A stretch of 64,000 nt of DNA from Dermatophagoides farinae (lineage: Eukaryota; Arthropoda; Arachnida; Sarcoptiformes; Pyroglyphidae). The notes under the pieces were generated by a model. It ran no database searches, was not told the DNA's origin, and worked only from the letters and a program-made list of their open reading frames with translations. Location of the stretch: assembly GCF_024713945.1 (NCBI RefSeq), contig NC_134684.1, positions 3,541,001 to 3,605,000 of the forward strand, given 5' to 3'. The translations under genes were made by a program, and so were the position numbers. This document shows positions 1 to 20,378 of this stretch, one piece after another (the first letter of the stretch is position 1; each line of letters begins with the position of its first letter).

Positions 1-1992
1 CATGATGATGATGATGATGATATCGGTAAAATGTGAGATTCTCGGCATGTTTGTGTAACAATGTAATGATAATGTAATTGTTTTCTGCTGTTTTTATCGT
101 GTTGAAATGATTCTCTAGAGAAGAGAGAAAGGGAGAGAATCTGTTCTGGATCAACTGAAATGAATACCAGGCCATTATATGCGAAGAGAAAGAAAAATGG
201 ATTTTTCCAAAAAAAAAAATTCCAGAGCAGCAATAAGAATGAGATCCATTTTAGTATTAAGCTCGATTCTGTAGTACATAGGTTAATAGTCGTTTTTTTT
301 TGCTGTTGTTTATTGTTATACAAAATGACAAATTATCGATTCTATAGAAAACAATCGATGTTTGTTAATCGATTAATCGTCATTCGAATCGAATCAAATG
401 AATTTCTAAATGAAACGAATCATCAGTCCATTATTATCCCAAGAAAAAAAAATTCTACGAATCCAATGAAATGAATTAACTAGTGAATGAATGGTTTCTT
501 TTCGTGGCAATAAATATTTCATGTTTGGGCCATTCTGTGTGTGTGTGTGTGTTTTGCAATGCATCTCTAATTGGTATGGCACACATTCAGAGAATTTTCC
601 CTAGAATAACAAACAAAATTCTGTACAAACGGATGTATTGTGTGGGTGGGTGTATGGCTAATTGAACAACTAGCCAGTATTTTACGAGAGAGAAAGAAAA
701 AAAAAACAAACCGAATCTCATCAAGTCCAATTATGAATGAATGTTTGTATTCTATATGTGTTCTTAAATAGTGAAAAAAAATGAGTGAATAATTTTTCGA
801 TTAACGCCTTATAAAGTATCTTAATATTTTCCTTTTTCCTTTTTTTTTTTGGTTTCTTTCATCACATTGTTTTTATCATCATCACCATCGTTTATTACCG
901 TAATCGAAAAGTTTTCTTTCATCCAAACACACACCAACATGATTTTCCAACATGAAGGTTTTCCTTTCCCCACTCTGTAACACGATCGATGATTTTGGAT
1001 CATCACGATTCTTTTTTTTCCCATCAGAATATTCTTCAATGATCAAATGAATTTAGTGAACAGAATATTTGTTGTAATAATAATAATCTATATATATTAT
1101 TAATATATGTAATGTAATTGAAAGAATTTGAACGAGAAAATAATGATGAAATGAACTCGGAAATTGTACTCAAAAAAAAAATGAAAGTGACAGTGTGTCT
1201 GTGTGTGTGTGTATTCTCATGTGAACAAATACAGTACAGAATTTTAAATCAAATCAAATCAGAAAAAAAGAAAAGAGAAAAAATCAATTGCCATGGAACA
1301 ATAAAAACGGTATAATCGTATCATTGGAGAAAAATCAAAAGCGGAAAAAAAATTGAAATTGAAATCGATCACAATTGTGAAGAACAAGAAAAATTCGGCA
1401 TTTTTTGTTTTGTTTGGCATTGAATAATGAATTCTGCGATGTGTGTGTGTGTGGGTGTGCGTCTCGCTACTAATGATGTGTGATTAATGAAAAATTGTGT
1501 AACGGATGATTGTCTATCATATACATTTATATGTGTGTGTGTATCGGTTGTATCGGGTGTTTGTTCATCGATTGTGTAATTATAATTTGTACATGGAAAT
1601 TTGTTTTTTCAACAACAAAAAAAAATTGCTCTAAAATTGCTTATGAGACCAAGAAAAAAAATGTTAGTTTATATCGTGGATAGAGTTGGTCAGTTAGTTA
1701 ATTAGTTAGTTGGAAGAGAACAGAAAAAAAAATTCAAGTAACGAATAATGATGATGATGATGATCGAGGTGATTGTGTGGATGGAATCGATGGCTTTATG
1801 ATCAAACAATAGAAAGAGGTCCAATGGTTATTATTTTGGTTATATTTATGGCTCTAAAGAGATCCAAAGATTGTGTGATGATGATGATGATGAAATTTTT
1901 TTTTTTCGTTTTGTTTGTTTGATTAAGATTTTCTTCTTGAATTCTCTATTACCAATATTTCAATAGTGATCATCAATCAATTAGTTAATCAA
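1..1992. other. Gene-free flank downstream of ovo
   Basis: No open frame here has coding character; the longest are read-throughs of A/T runs and (GT)n tracts. It holds short (GAT)n and (GT)n repeats, for example around 1441-1452, 1748-1763 and 1878-1892. It lies 3' of the minus-strand ovo stop codon and should contain the ovo 3' UTR. I could not identify a convincing polyadenylation signal. Confidence 0.6.
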
Positions 1993-6707
<4,715 letters not shown>

Positions 6708-9700
6708 TTTTATTTATTTTTTTTTGTTACAGAATTATAATGTCTCATTCGAATTATAACGGACAACAGAAAAAAAAACAAACGAACGGACACACTTGTT
6801 GTTGTCATACAAAAAAAAAATGAAATTCCAAACTATTGATTCTTGAAGTGAAACAAACGAAAAAATCAATCTTCAATTTGTGGTTGTTGTTGTTGTTGTT
6901 GATTACCTAATCTCGATGATAGCTGTCGAACAAATGGCAATCAATATTTTGTGTGTGTGTGTACGTGAATTGTGCAAAAATATAAATTGTGAAATTTGAA
7001 AATGAAGAAACAACAAAAAAAAAACCTGGCTAGTCGGTAGTCATCGACTGACTGAATCGTTTGCTTGGACACACACACAACATACACACACACATACCGA
7101 CCAACCAACCAGTAACAAACTAAATACCAATACAACAAACACATTGGCTGCTGGTAATAATGCAGACATACAACGACAACAACAACAACAACAACAAAAA
7201 ACGTGTTGCGCGCGCTAACAGTGAAAGTTTTTTTTTTTTTGCTTTGCTTTCTTCTTCATTTCACTGTATATATATATGATTCTCTTCATTCGCATGCAGG
7301 TTTCATCATCATCATCATCAACATATGTATGTAGAAGAGGAGGTGGTGGTCGCGGTTGGGTTGTAGATTGAAGCAAACAACAAAAAAAAACAGAAAAACA
7401 CTTGCTACGCCAGCTATGAATGATGATGATGTATTATAACGTGCGTGATTTGTTGAGTGAACAGAAAAATAAAACTGTTGTGGCTGGTTGGTGAATAATT
7501 TTTTTTTTTTTTTTTACTGGGTAGCTAGATAGGTAGGTAGGTAGGTAGGTAAGTAGTTTTACTGGTTTCTTTTACCATTGATTTTTTTTTATTACGATTT
7601 TTTTTTAGAGAAAGTTTTTTGCAGGTATATTGGATCGCGGTCTGTCGGTCGATATGATATATCTGTACTACACCAACGTTATAGACGATGATGATGATGA
7701 TGATGATGATGATGCTCATTCTGTTCATTCATGTCATCATGTATATTATTATACACGAACCGCATCCACTTGTTGAATTGAACTTATAACTAACACAGAT
7801 TATAATACCGTAAAACAAGAATGAGAAATGATAAAAAAAAACCAGTGTAGTTTTGTTCTGTATTATTTATTTGAACTGAAATGAGATAACATAAGAGCTT
7901 CCGGTGCGATTTTTTTTCTATTTCTCCACCACCACCACCAGCAGCACCACCACCATTTGATGTGTGTTTTTTTTTAGGAATTTCAATATTAAACAAAACA
8001 ACATATATAACAGGTTAAAGGTTAACTGGATTCTGATGAATAAAAAAACACATATGCACATGCACAAATATGAATGATGATGATGATGACTATTTGTTTA
8101 TTTGACTAAATTTTTGTTTCAGTGCTTAGAGTAGTAGTTGAGCATAATTGTGGTAGTAATATTATCGAGTTGATTCCATAAAAAAAATAACCAAACAATC
8201 TATAGTCAGAAATCAAAAAAACAACAACAAACCCATAACTAATCAACAAAGATTCGACATTGATAAATAACAACATTTTCTCTCTCTGTGTGTGTGTGTG
8301 TGTGTGTGTAGGTCACTAAACCTCATTATATATTAGATATATATATTTGTGGATGTCATAATTTTTTTTTTGTTTAGTTAGTTAGTTAGTAATAATAACC
8401 AAATTTTTGTTCATTATTCAATATCAGATGAAAATGAAATTTTTTTTTCTTTTTCTTTTCTGATTTCAGATGAAAACGAAAATTTCGGCCCCGTTTGTTA
8501 GCATCTATTCATCAATTTAATAAGAGATGAGGCAAAACATCCAAATCAATGAAAAAAGATGGAGAAGAAGAAGAAAAAAAAACCTGCTCGACAACAACCT
8601 GTGGTATTGGTGGTGGTGATCTTGCGTTGGCCGAAAAAAAAAATAAAATCTGAAAATTCCAACGATAATCATTACATCTATGGATGGTTATCTATCATTT
8701 TTGTTCGAATTTTTTTTTTGTAATATTCATCCGGCAAAGAATTTCGTCGTCGTTATTTTATATCTTGAAGCAGCCAAACAAATCAAATCATTATTTTCAT
8801 ATATAAAATTCAAGTGAAAAAAAAATCTTCTATTCACCATTATTATACCTTTCACTTTCACTTTGCTCTGCATCTTCTGTTTTGCTTTAAATTTACCTTT
8901 TTGGTTCGGTTCGATGGTTTGCTTTTCATTCGTTTTTCTATTTCGATTCAGGTAATTGCTTTCGATGAAGAGAGAGAGAGAGATGCTCTTTACATTGTGG
9001 TTGTTGTTGGTTATATCATCATCATCTTGACCTTGATTGCGGACTTTGTCTTCATCAATTTTTTTTTCTTTGCTTTTTTTCTTTTCTTTCTAATCATCTC
9101 ATCAATGTTTTTTTTTCTTGTTGCAGGGAATAATCAAAATAAACGCTCCCTGAAGGCAAAAATCAACCAACTAACCAACCAACCATGATTTTCGTGTGTG
9201 CGTGTGTGTGTGGACATCATCATTCTATTCAACAACGAAGACCATCAAGTTTTTTTCGATGATGATGATGATGGGCAATGATCTACGCTATTATCATCAT
9301 CGATGCACGAAGGAAAAAAAATGTTCATGAAAGTTCATTCACAATCCAATTGAACAATACTATGATGAATATTGTCATTTGAATATTCAATTTCGATCGA
9401 TTGATTGTCAAGGAAAAATTGCTATGATTGATACAAGAGAAAGGATTGAGAAACAAAAATTCAAATTCAAATGACCATCATCATTCATTTAAAGGTAATT
9501 TCCGATTTTTACGATTTCTTTCGATTTTTTTGTTTATTTATTTATTTTTTTTCGTTAAAATATTTTGACCACTTAATATGTTGACCGGAACATATTCGAT
9601 TGATTCGTGTATGTATTCATAAAGGTGAACAAAAAAAAGGAGTCCACCTTTGTTTGTTAGAAAAAAACGAATTTCGTTCCTGTTTCTTTTGCTTATTTCT

Positions 9701-12700
9701 TTTATGTAACCCAAACACACACACACACACGCATAAAAAAAGCGAGTTGAAGAAATCTAAACATAACGTTATATGACCATCTGGTCCCTTTCGATTTTCT
9801 TTGATTTGATTTCTGATAAAAAAAAAATGGTGATTGAAATTGACCCACATGCACCATACTGACCAAATGACCGACTGGTTGTTTGTGTGTGTGTGTCTGT
9901 TTGTCCGTCAAAGATTATTATTTCACCCAAAAGGAAACTTTCTTTCTTTCACTAGGTCTGGAGAAAAAAAAAATTTTTTTTTCCTTATCTTTAGGGTCCC
10001 ATTATACGATGAATGAACTAGGTGGGATAGAGAAAAATTTTTAAAAAAAAAATCAGGCCAGTTAAATTCAACAACAACAACAACGATAAAAAAACCGGTA
10101 CCTAGCGGTCTAGTTTATTTTTTTTACCTGACCTAGTCCAGCATTTTGCCGGTATCGATATCGGTGTGTAACTGACCATCATATCACATCATACTGGCCC
10201 AGTGAACTGCAACCCTTGTCTATGTTGTTAATGTGTGTGTGTGTTGTGTGTGTGCGGATAACCGGGTCATAACCAATGATGTCAGTCATGTTGTTCGGGT
10301 TTTTTTTTCATGCGCTTTCACCTTGTTGCGCCGGGTTTTTTTTTCTTCTTCATTTGTAATAAAGGCTTTCAAAAGCAGTACAGTTTGTGCGACCGGTACT
10401 ACTTCTTTTTGTTGTTGTCCGGTATGAACTAAAAAAAAAAAAAAAAAAATTTTCTTTTCATAATTGAATCGATGATGCAGATGTTTTTTTTCCATTCCTT
10501 ATAGATAATGCTGGTATAGATAATGAATGAATCAATTAATCAAATGATACCAGATTTCCAATGTTATTCTTGTATTTTTTTAAGATTTATTACATAATCG
10601 ATCCTCTTGAATTTTTTTTTTCTGTTTTTCATTTCATTTCATTTCACTCAATCACTGAATGAATGAATGAATTACAGGAGCTGAGATTTGTATTGGATAA
10701 TTTCTTGCAATTTGTGGCAGATGTGTAGCTGACAAAAAAAAAGTCGAATAGAATTCCATTGGAACAGAAGAGTAATTATCAACGAAAACAACAAACAATG
10801 AGGCACCAAAGAAAGAAAGAAAGAAAGAAGAAAAAAGAAATTTTAGATTCTCAGTGTGTGTGTCGTGTGTCGTTTTTATTTTGAAGACAAAAAAAAACAA
10901 CAACAACAACAAGAAATAGTTTGGTTAATTAATTTTTTGTTTCCAAAATGTTCACTGGCCAAAATGTTTGTATTATTTTCAGGTTTTTGTTTGTTTGTTT
11001 GTTTGTTCAAATAAATAAGCAAAGACTTCTGGTTTTGAACTTTCGTTATCATCATCATGTCTTTGTACCACCATCGTCATCATCATCATCAGGCTAATGA
11101 TTTGATCACGTAATCAAATGCCAATGTTGTGTGTGTGTGTGTTTGGAACATATTGTTTGATTTGATTGGATTCCATCCATCCATCCATACACAGCCAAAT
11201 ATATATCAAGATGATTGAAACATTTGTTTTTGATCAAGAATGTTTGATTTTTGGTGCCTCTTTCAACAACAGAAACAAAAAATGACAAGATTATGCACAA
11301 TGATGGACAATGAGCTAATCCTGAGAATATTTTTTTTTTTTTTATTGACCACGATGATGAGCCTTGAACCCTCGACGATAGCAAAAAAAAAACCGGGCGC
11401 ATTGCCAAAAATCAAATCAAATCAAATTGATCATCATTATTATTGGTTTTTTCTTTCAATTGAATCTTAAAATTGATCAATCAAAAAAAAAAAAAAAAAA
11501 TTGAATGTTTGAACCTATCGGATCCATTCATCTCATCTTATTCTCTCTATAGTTGAAATTTTATGGACATCTTGCATTGTTCTCGATTATATAATGATGA
11601 TGATGATGATGATGATGGATACCCATCGACTATAATAATAATATGATGATGATGATGGCAGGTAGAGAGAGAAAGAAAAAAATGAAAAATCCAACTAATA
11701 ATACAATGGCAATGAAATTTCACCTCTTGATGGCTGCGTCTGTATGTGTGTGTCTCTCTCTTTCTCTCTCTCCCAATCCGATTCTATCATTATCATTTCA
11801 ATTCTATTCAAGCTTTGGTTTATCATAATAATAATAATGCTAAACATCCACACATAGGTTCATTGTTCGTGTAACCTTGTGAAATTCACATTTTTTTTTC
11901 ATTTCATTATTTGATATGGAAACTACTACCCAGGTATATGAACAATCTGTACATTGTTCAAGTGCATGATAGACATATGAATGATTGAAAATTACATAAT
12001 TGTCAATGATGATGATGATGATGATGATGACAAAATGATTCGAATGTATATATATGGTATGTTTGTATGTGTACACTGTACAGGTGTATTTTTCATATTT
12101 TTTTTTAAATAAATCGAATGATATTGATTGTTTCATCATCATCATCATCTAGTGAAAGTTTTCAACCTGTTATTTTTTCTTTAATTTGGTTTGGTTTGGT
12201 TTCTACCTGTAGTATAGTATATAGTTATATTACGGAGCTTGTTAGCTATCTAGCTCATCGTTTGATTTTTTTTTCAAGAGAATTATTTTTGTTCAAACAT
12301 TTTGCCTAGCAACATTCGTATTTGTGATTCTTATCTAATCATTATACATTACAGGTTGATGGTGTATTCCATCGTTATCATCATCACCATGGGTAGGGAT
12401 GTTTTTTTTCTGGTTCAAAGTAGAAAAACAAGTTCACATCCCTAAAAAAAAAAAAAAATAAGAAAAAAAAGTATAACCGTGAACTGTAGCTGTAATATTT
12501 TCGTTTCTTGTATATATAGAATGATAGAATTCTATAAATGTTTTCAATCACGGGAGGGTGGCAAATCTTCAAAAAAAAAAAAAAAAAGAATGAGAAGAAC
12601 AATTCGTTTTATGTGAACGACGAAATGAGCGCCCACCAAAGAAAATGGAAAAGAAAAACGTGTTTTCTTCATCGTCGCAGGTTGATATATTTTGATAGGT

Positions 12701-15700
12701 TGTATTGCCTGAATCATCATCGTGATGATGGATGCTTTGAATCTTTCAATGGGGGCTGTCCAGCCACCGACAATTTTTTTTCTTTCTTCTCTCTCTCTCT
12801 TTTTCCAACTTTAACGCGTGCGAATTTTTTTTTCTCCTTTGCATTGAACAACAAGTGTGTGTGTGGTTCAAGTTTTTTTTTTCTTCATTCTTTACATTAT
12901 ACCCTGGCTGGTCGATCTTTGATTGTTGGGTTCAAGAACGAACGTTTTTCGTTTTTCATTTTAGCTGTTTATCGATGATGATGATGATAATAATGATGGT
13001 AATTCAAAGTCCAAAAGTCTAAGCATCCATCAAATCGATCGATGCTGTATTATGTTGTATAAGAAGCTGTTATATTCGTGCATTTCGATTTTTTTTCATC
13101 AAAAAAAAAAAAAAAAAATTTTTTTCCCGAAAACACACACACACACGATCATAAATTACGTAATGAAAATTATATACCTGTTTTTCTCCATATACATCTG
13201 AAGAAAGGAATTTTTTTTTTGTTTTGTTTACCACTGGCTATGAATGATTTGGACCGTAGGGTCAAGACCTTTTTCTTTTTCTTCTTCTTTTTTATTCATT
13301 TCAGCGAGAAGGTTCGATGTACGATGTTTTTTTTTTGCCAATGAACACACACACACACAACGCCTACATGAATAATAAAATTTTTCATTTGTTTTTTTTC
13401 TACCTTTGGTAAACTAGATTTCTAGGTTTTTTTTTTATTTTTGTCGCTAGGTTTCATGTCACATCATTGAATATATTGTAGAATTGTCGTTTGCAATCTG
13501 TTACAAATTCGCCTCTTTTGATTTGATTTTTATTTATCAAGAATTCGGTCGAATATCTTGATGATAATGATATTTGGTTCATGAATCCGATACGAAACAA
13601 ACAAAAAAAAAATGCTCATTCCGTAACAATTCAGGCGAAACATTTGAAAATTGAAATAAGAAAAGAAAAAAAAGTACCCTAGATTGCAGCATTTCAATCA
13701 TCCATCCATCTACCTGCTGCTCAAATTGTATGTGTAGATGCTGCTGTGTTCTTATTTTGTCACACACACACACACTTGTTTTTTTTAGAAGAAAGAGAAA
13801 AAAAATGGACAAGAAGATTTGACAATTGAAATCTTCATCGCATGACTAGCCATCTTCATCCAAAATGATGATTTCATTCTTTTTTATATATCGAGTAGTA
13901 GAAAAAAAAATTCTCTATTCATTCACATTCATTTTCAAATGATAATTGGTGTGTAATCTACACAAACACCAACATGAAAGTGACAGACATAGTGATATGA
14001 CCATATCTCAATGGTAATCATTATCGTCATTGTTGAATAATGGAAATCATCAAACTAATTCATAGTATAATGATTATTGCCATCTTTAATGATGATGATG
14101 GTGATGATCTTGATCTTGATCTGGTTGTTGTTGATTGTTATATATATATGAAGACACACACACACACATACACACACAGGATGCTGTCATGGTCAACAAG
14201 TGGTAAAGGTAAATGGATCATAATGTTGTTATTTTTGGTGTTTTTGTTTCAATACATGAATGATGAATGGCAAAAATAAAATAAAAAAAAAACTTGATGT
14301 GATCTAGATTTACCTGTATTTTACACTATCTTTCGCTCTCTCTGTGTTAGTGTGTGATTACTATTCTGTTTTTTTTGCAATAGTAAAATCACAACATATT
14401 CATAACAGGTGTTTGGATTTTTTTTATTCTTCTTCTTTTTTTCTCTGTTTCTCATTTTCAAACATTCAAATTCCACAAGATTCTTTTGTTTTTTGTTGTT
14501 GTTGTTGTTTTGTTTTGAAATTTTTTTTTCATTCCATTTTCTGTTTCATTGTAATGGTAATGGTTTATATTCGTAATCCATCCGTTGTAATTATTATTCC
14601 ATGATAAAGTCGGTATTTAGTTTTCGTTTTTTTTTTGATTTGAAAAAAAAACCAGCTGGTGGTAGCAGTAATGGCCATAATCCTAAATTCTAATTCTTTG
14701 ATTGTAGTGCTATTTTGTTGTTGTTGTCGCTGTTGTTGTTGTTGTTGTTGTTGTTGTTGTCAAATAACGCTTGTATCGTTGTTGTTGATGATGATGATAA
14801 CGAAAAATCAAATCCATACGAAAAAAAATGAACAAACAAACAAACGAAAGAAAGAAAAAATTCCTGTTCATTTCCATTAACCTGGTCAACCTGTTCTTCA
14901 ACTTTTTACTTTTACCTTTTTTCACGGTTAATTCTTTTCTTTACGAATAAAAGAAAAAGAAAATTTCGAAACAAAAAAAACGAAATGAAATGAAATGAAA
15001 ATCAACCAACCAACCAATTATAAAGCCCGGCTTGAATGGTTACCATATGAATAATAATGATGATTCGTTTTTTTCATTGTAATGATGATGATGATCTATG
15101 AGCCAAAATTTTGAAAAATTCACTAGAAAAAATAATGTCAAATATAGCTGGATTTCAATGGAAATGAAATGATTTCATAATATATAAATAAATGGAAACC
15201 AGTTTGCGAAACCAATGGTCCTCAAAATTCTCTCCGGTTTGATGATGATGAAGATGATGAGTCAAAGTACAAACATGTCAGCCATTTTTTTTTTGAAATT
15301 TACATGATAACCGGGAGTTTCGGGGTAAACAAAATGAATGCAATGTGTGTGTGTGTGTATGTGGAGGGGATGATGTTTAGCTGCTGTGTTATTTATATGC
15401 ATGAACCTCTGGAATCGTTGTTGAAGAAAGAAAAAAAAAGCAGATTGTTAGCTGATTGTTTGTTTGAATATAAACTGGTTTCAAATGAATAAAAAAATAA
15501 ATGGTGGTGGCCAATTTATTATTATTATTATTATTATTCCATCTATGGATGCAGGTATATAACCAGCCAACCATCAAGATCATCAGACGTCCGACGACAT
15601 TAAAAAAAAAAATCAAGTTCGTCGTATAACGACCATTTTCAAGGTCATTTATTGTTATTGATGGATTGGATGGATTCTCAGCTATCAAACATCATCATCA

Positions 15701-18700
15701 TTGGTGATGGCGGTGGTGGTGGTGGCGGCGGTGATGGAGAAAGTTGTTCAACCATCATCATTAATTCAACAAAAAGAAGGAGAAAACAAAAATTTGGAAT
15801 AAAATCAAATTCAAATCTGATCATCATTGTCCATTTTATAAATCGATTTATAAATGGAATCAATTCGATTGATCATCAATTGACTACTGTTTCTGTTGTT
15901 GTTGTTTGCAATGTCCATTTGTTGTTCTTCCAATTGCATTCAAATTGGATTTATATATTGCATATATACGATGTGTCAGGTGTATAATCTGTGTCTGTGT
16001 GTGTGTGCAAGTGTTGATTTTTTTTTTCATTGATAACAATGGACCCCCCCTTATGAAAATGAAATTAAAATGCACTTTTGCATCACTTAGGTAGTTGTTG
16101 TTGTTGTTGGATGATTATTGCTATAGCATTAATATAATATATACGTCTAACAATCAGTCTGGAATTTAAACATTACAGGTAAATTGCACATATGTTGCAA
16201 AGAAAAGGGTTGCCTAAGAAACGAGAGAAAAAGAAAACAAGTGTCTGAAGGATGAATGAATTTTTTCTCTCTCTATCTTTTTCAGTGCATATTTTAATGA
16301 CTAAAATGATGATGATGATGTTTTTCAATATATCAATACAACGTTTTGTCGTCGTTTTTTTTTATTGTGTCTGTATAATAAATTTTTCAATGTGATGATG
16401 ATGAGGATCATCATCATATATCATATTTATGAATAATATGAGATTTATAATGTATATATAATGGAATGATGTGTACGCACACGTTTAATGATATGGATGA
16501 TCAATCCTGATTGCTTGATTGTATTGTAATCCTTGCAATTTTGCATTATTCATTGTGATGATGATGATGATGACATCCAAAAAAAAAAACAGAAAAAAAC
16601 GAAAAATCCGTTGTTTTAATTTCCATCATACGATGTGGTATGATTCATTGTTTTTTGTAGTTGTTGTTGTTGTTGTTGTTGTTGCTCATTTTTTTTTCTT
16701 TTAAAATCATGAAATATTCATCTTTTTTAGTCATAAAAATATATGTGTAGATTTTAAATCAATTCCAGAATATATCAAGAAAAAAAAGAACCCCATTACA
16801 TGGTTAATACATCCAATAATATGTGGGCCACGTGTTTTGTTTTGTTTTTTTATTCTTTTTGTTACTTGTTGTCGATTCGGTTAATCTGATTTTCAAATCT
16901 AAATCTCAATTGGCTTTACATTTGTATATAATGATGATGATGATTGACACACGCTGACCACCACCACAATCGTCGTCGTCGTCATCGTCCATTCTTTTGC
17001 AAATAATGTAAAATGACCATTTTTTTTTTTGAATACATGTTTCGATATGGTCATATCTATTTTTAGTAGAGTAAAAAAAAAATCCGACTATTTTAGCCCT
17101 TTTTTTTCTGTGCGCACGTTTGTTCAGTGAACACATTCCATGACATTAGTGTCTCACTCTCTCACTCATTTTGTGTTATATAAATCACTAATGTTGTTGG
17201 GTCGTTTTTTTTCATGGTGGTAAACGATTACCTTCTTTCACCCCTACCCCCACCCCCTCAAAAAAAACACCACCACCACAACCATGAAAAAAAATACTTT
17301 CATTTTCAATGAAGTAAGAAAAAAAAAGTTTCAAAATTCTTATCATCAGTGTGTGTGTGTATAACGGATTTGTTAATAGCCAACATAGAGAAAGAGAGAG
17401 AGAGAGAAAGAGAGAGAAAGACAAGGTTAAATTATCATCATCATTTTTTTGGCCATTTAGACAAATATAGACCAATGGTGAAAAACAGCCACAACAACAA
17501 CAACAACAACAGTACCCATTATCGATCCAGAAACAAAAACAAAATGAAAAATAAATAGCAGACAAATAATCTTCTTTTTTTTTGGTGTGTGCAAGACAAA
17601 ACAAGACAAAAAAAATTTCCTTTTCCTTCAAGCATTAGAGTGTCTGTTTGTGTGTGTGTTGGAACGATGATAACAGTGATGAAAAAAAAAATGAATAGAC
17701 AAGCTAATCATCATCAATACTTTGAAACCTCTTACAAAATTTGTTACATTCATTGGAAAAAAAACAAAAAATGAAAATGAGAAAAACGGTATGGAATCAA
17801 GGAGAAAAAAAACATTAGAAAAATTCAATAAAAAAAACAACAACAACAACAACACACTGGACAGGAAGAAGTGACTGACTGAATGAGTGAAAGTGAGTGA
17901 AATAACGTTTCATTATCGGTTGTCCATTATCACATTATTATTATTATTATTGGTGGTGGTGGTGGTTATTATTATTCGTCCACACTATATCGATACGTCA
18001 TTAGCCATTTTTAACTTTTTGATTTGTCCACAGTTAGCTGGTTGTTGTTTTTTTTTTAACTTTTGGTTTGAATTTCAATTATATATATATATGGTGACGT
18101 GACAAGACAGGCAAAATCATTCGTTACATGTTTTGTTACAGAATATTTTTTTTTGTGTGTTTGTGTTAATCGATTTTTATATTTCGAAGGTCAAACATTT
18201 CTCTGTTTTTATTTTCGTTTTTTTTTCTTTCGTTACTAATTTCATATTCATTGATTGAATTTCAAAAATTTTGTTTTTTTTTTCAAAGAAGAAGAATAAC
18301 TGTCAGTGTCCATTTTTAGTAATCCATTTCTCATTGGTCATTTGATGGTGGCTAATTACCACTGCCACCATGATGATAATCACATACTGTGATGATGATG
18401 ACGATGATGATCATTTTGTGATTTGTGATAATTATTATTATTTGAAGAAAAAGTAAAAGTTTTCCATTATTTCAAGAAACAAATCGATTAAAGACAAAGT
18501 CTTAGTGTGTCCAAAAAATCGGTCCAAAAATAAAAAGAAAGGGTAGAGAGAATATTTGTAGAAAAAAAAATTACAGTTTTCAATTGACCAATATATGTGA
18601 TAAGAGAGACTATATGACTAGACGTTTGGATCGGTTACGATCGTTGTTGTCGTCGTCATCATCGGAACCCCATGGTCCAATTTCTATTTTTTTTTTCTTT

Positions 18701-20378
18701 TTTTTTGTTCATTGATATGATCATCATCGTTTTGTTTTGGTTATTTTCACTTTTTTTCAATGAAAATTAGGTTAGTGAAACCCTAATCACCACCAATAGT
18801 GTTAACGGCGATTATAGTTGGCGGTGGCGACGGCGGCGGCGGTGTTGAAGCTACAATCATCATCATCATCATCATCCTAAAGAAAAGCGGTAATCAGGAA
18901 ATTCGGACAAAAATTTATGAAAAAAAAATCAATGATTTCTCCGCCCGCAATATAAAGGGATTGGATTCAAATGAGACGATTGAAAATTGAAAGTCAAAAC
19001 TTCAATCCCACCGACGACGATGACGACGATCCCATTGACATCCGTTTCAATTCACTTTCTGGATCATGAATTGATGAATGAAAGAAAAGAAACACATCGG
19101 CTACAAGTAAACTGTTATAATTTCGAATGTTCATATTATACACCTTACTTTTATTTTATTACTTTGTGGCCTACTTTCACTTTATCTACTGACCCTTTTT
19201 TTCTTCTATAGATTTTCATCTATAGATTGAATCAATGCTGTATATCAATGTCGATTGTTTAGGTTAGTTAAAGAGCCAAACGTATGTACTATAGTAGCAG
19301 TAATAGTAGTTGTAGTAGGTGTGATGGATAATAGGGTGCTTTCGTTTTTTTTTCAATTTAAAATTTTTTGAATGAAATTTTTGTGCGTATTTCTTGGATT
19401 TTTTTCCATTTACCTGAATGAATGAGTTATTATTGGGTGTGGGTAGTTAGTTGGTTGGTTATCTTGAAGAAATTAAATGAAAAAAAAAGAAAATTGTGAC
19501 CCTAAAAAAAATCTATTGGGTCATTTTTTTTTTCGTCGACCTTTTTTTCGTCGTTATACAATCGGTTATATGATCGGAACTGTATGCGCTGTTTATTGAT
19601 GACATTGCTGTATAATTGATTCAGCTTGTCATTTTTTGTTTGTCCCTATTGGATGACCAACATTTTAGACGATTATAGGTCAATGGTAATTGTCAAAATT
19701 TTTGTTGAAATTGAAAGTTTTTTTTTCGCTCACCCCCACTACTCATCATCAGGGAAATAAAAAAAAAATCAGGATCGTCGTCATAAAACGTCGTTTTTAT
19801 AACACAAAAAAAAAATCTAAATAGCTACCACTTTTGCCGAATACGATTCGATTCGAACCAATATATTTATTACCCTGCATGTATGCTATTACGGTCACAG
19901 TGTTTGTGTGTGTGTGTGTTTGCGAATGACAACATCAACATTGACAATTGAACGTGAAAAATTAAACAAAAACAAAAAAAAATGTCAATTTCCTTGATCA
20001 TCCAAAATGCTACTGTTGTGAAAGATATCACTCAAAAAAAAAGCGAAAAAAAATCATTTAGGGTTATTCTTTTCTGGCATTCGATTATGTATACAAAGAC
20101 AAAATTGCATTATGGCCCCCCCATATAATACTTAAAGTGAAAGTAATTTTCTATATTCAAAAGAAAATCGATCCGATCCTAAATGACTTTTTTTTTTGTT
20201 TTGTTTTGTCATAGAAAAAGAAAAATTCAAAGAGTTAATTTACACTTTTTTCAAGTTGATTGTAGAATTTTAAAATAAAAAAAAATCAAATCAAACAAGC
20301 AAAAAAAAATTCAGATAACATATATTAATAGCAAATTCTATAATGAAATTTTTTTTTCTTTTTTTTCTGATGAACTCA
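6708..20378. other. 13.7 kb gene-free region upstream of ovo and downstream of Atg4
   Basis: No frame in this stretch has coding character on either strand: the candidate reads translate to phenylalanine/lysine runs, CVCVCV from (GT)n, or HHHH/DDDD from (CAT)n/(GAT)n. It consists of dense microsatellites, for example (TAGG)n at 7530-7550, (GAT)n at 7687-7713, (TG)n at 8287-8309, (GAT)n at 11595-11617 and 12005-12030, and poly-A/T runs. Its position 5' of ovo makes it a plausible enhancer domain by analogy with shavenbaby in flies; that is inference only. Confidence 0.6.

Noticed and set aside
7530-7550. (TAGG)n as telomere-like sequence
   Set aside because: The arthropod telomere repeat is TTAGG; this is a short interstitial tetranucleotide array.
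12384-12978. Frames of 70 to 150 residues made of F, K, S and L runs
   Set aside because: They come from homopolymers and short repeats, lack any domain, and share the pattern of dozens of similar frames in the deserts.
17212-17631. 139-residue minus-strand frame with CCCCCC and SLSLSLSL runs
   Set aside because: Translation of (TTG)n and (AG)n microsatellites; no conserved sequence.
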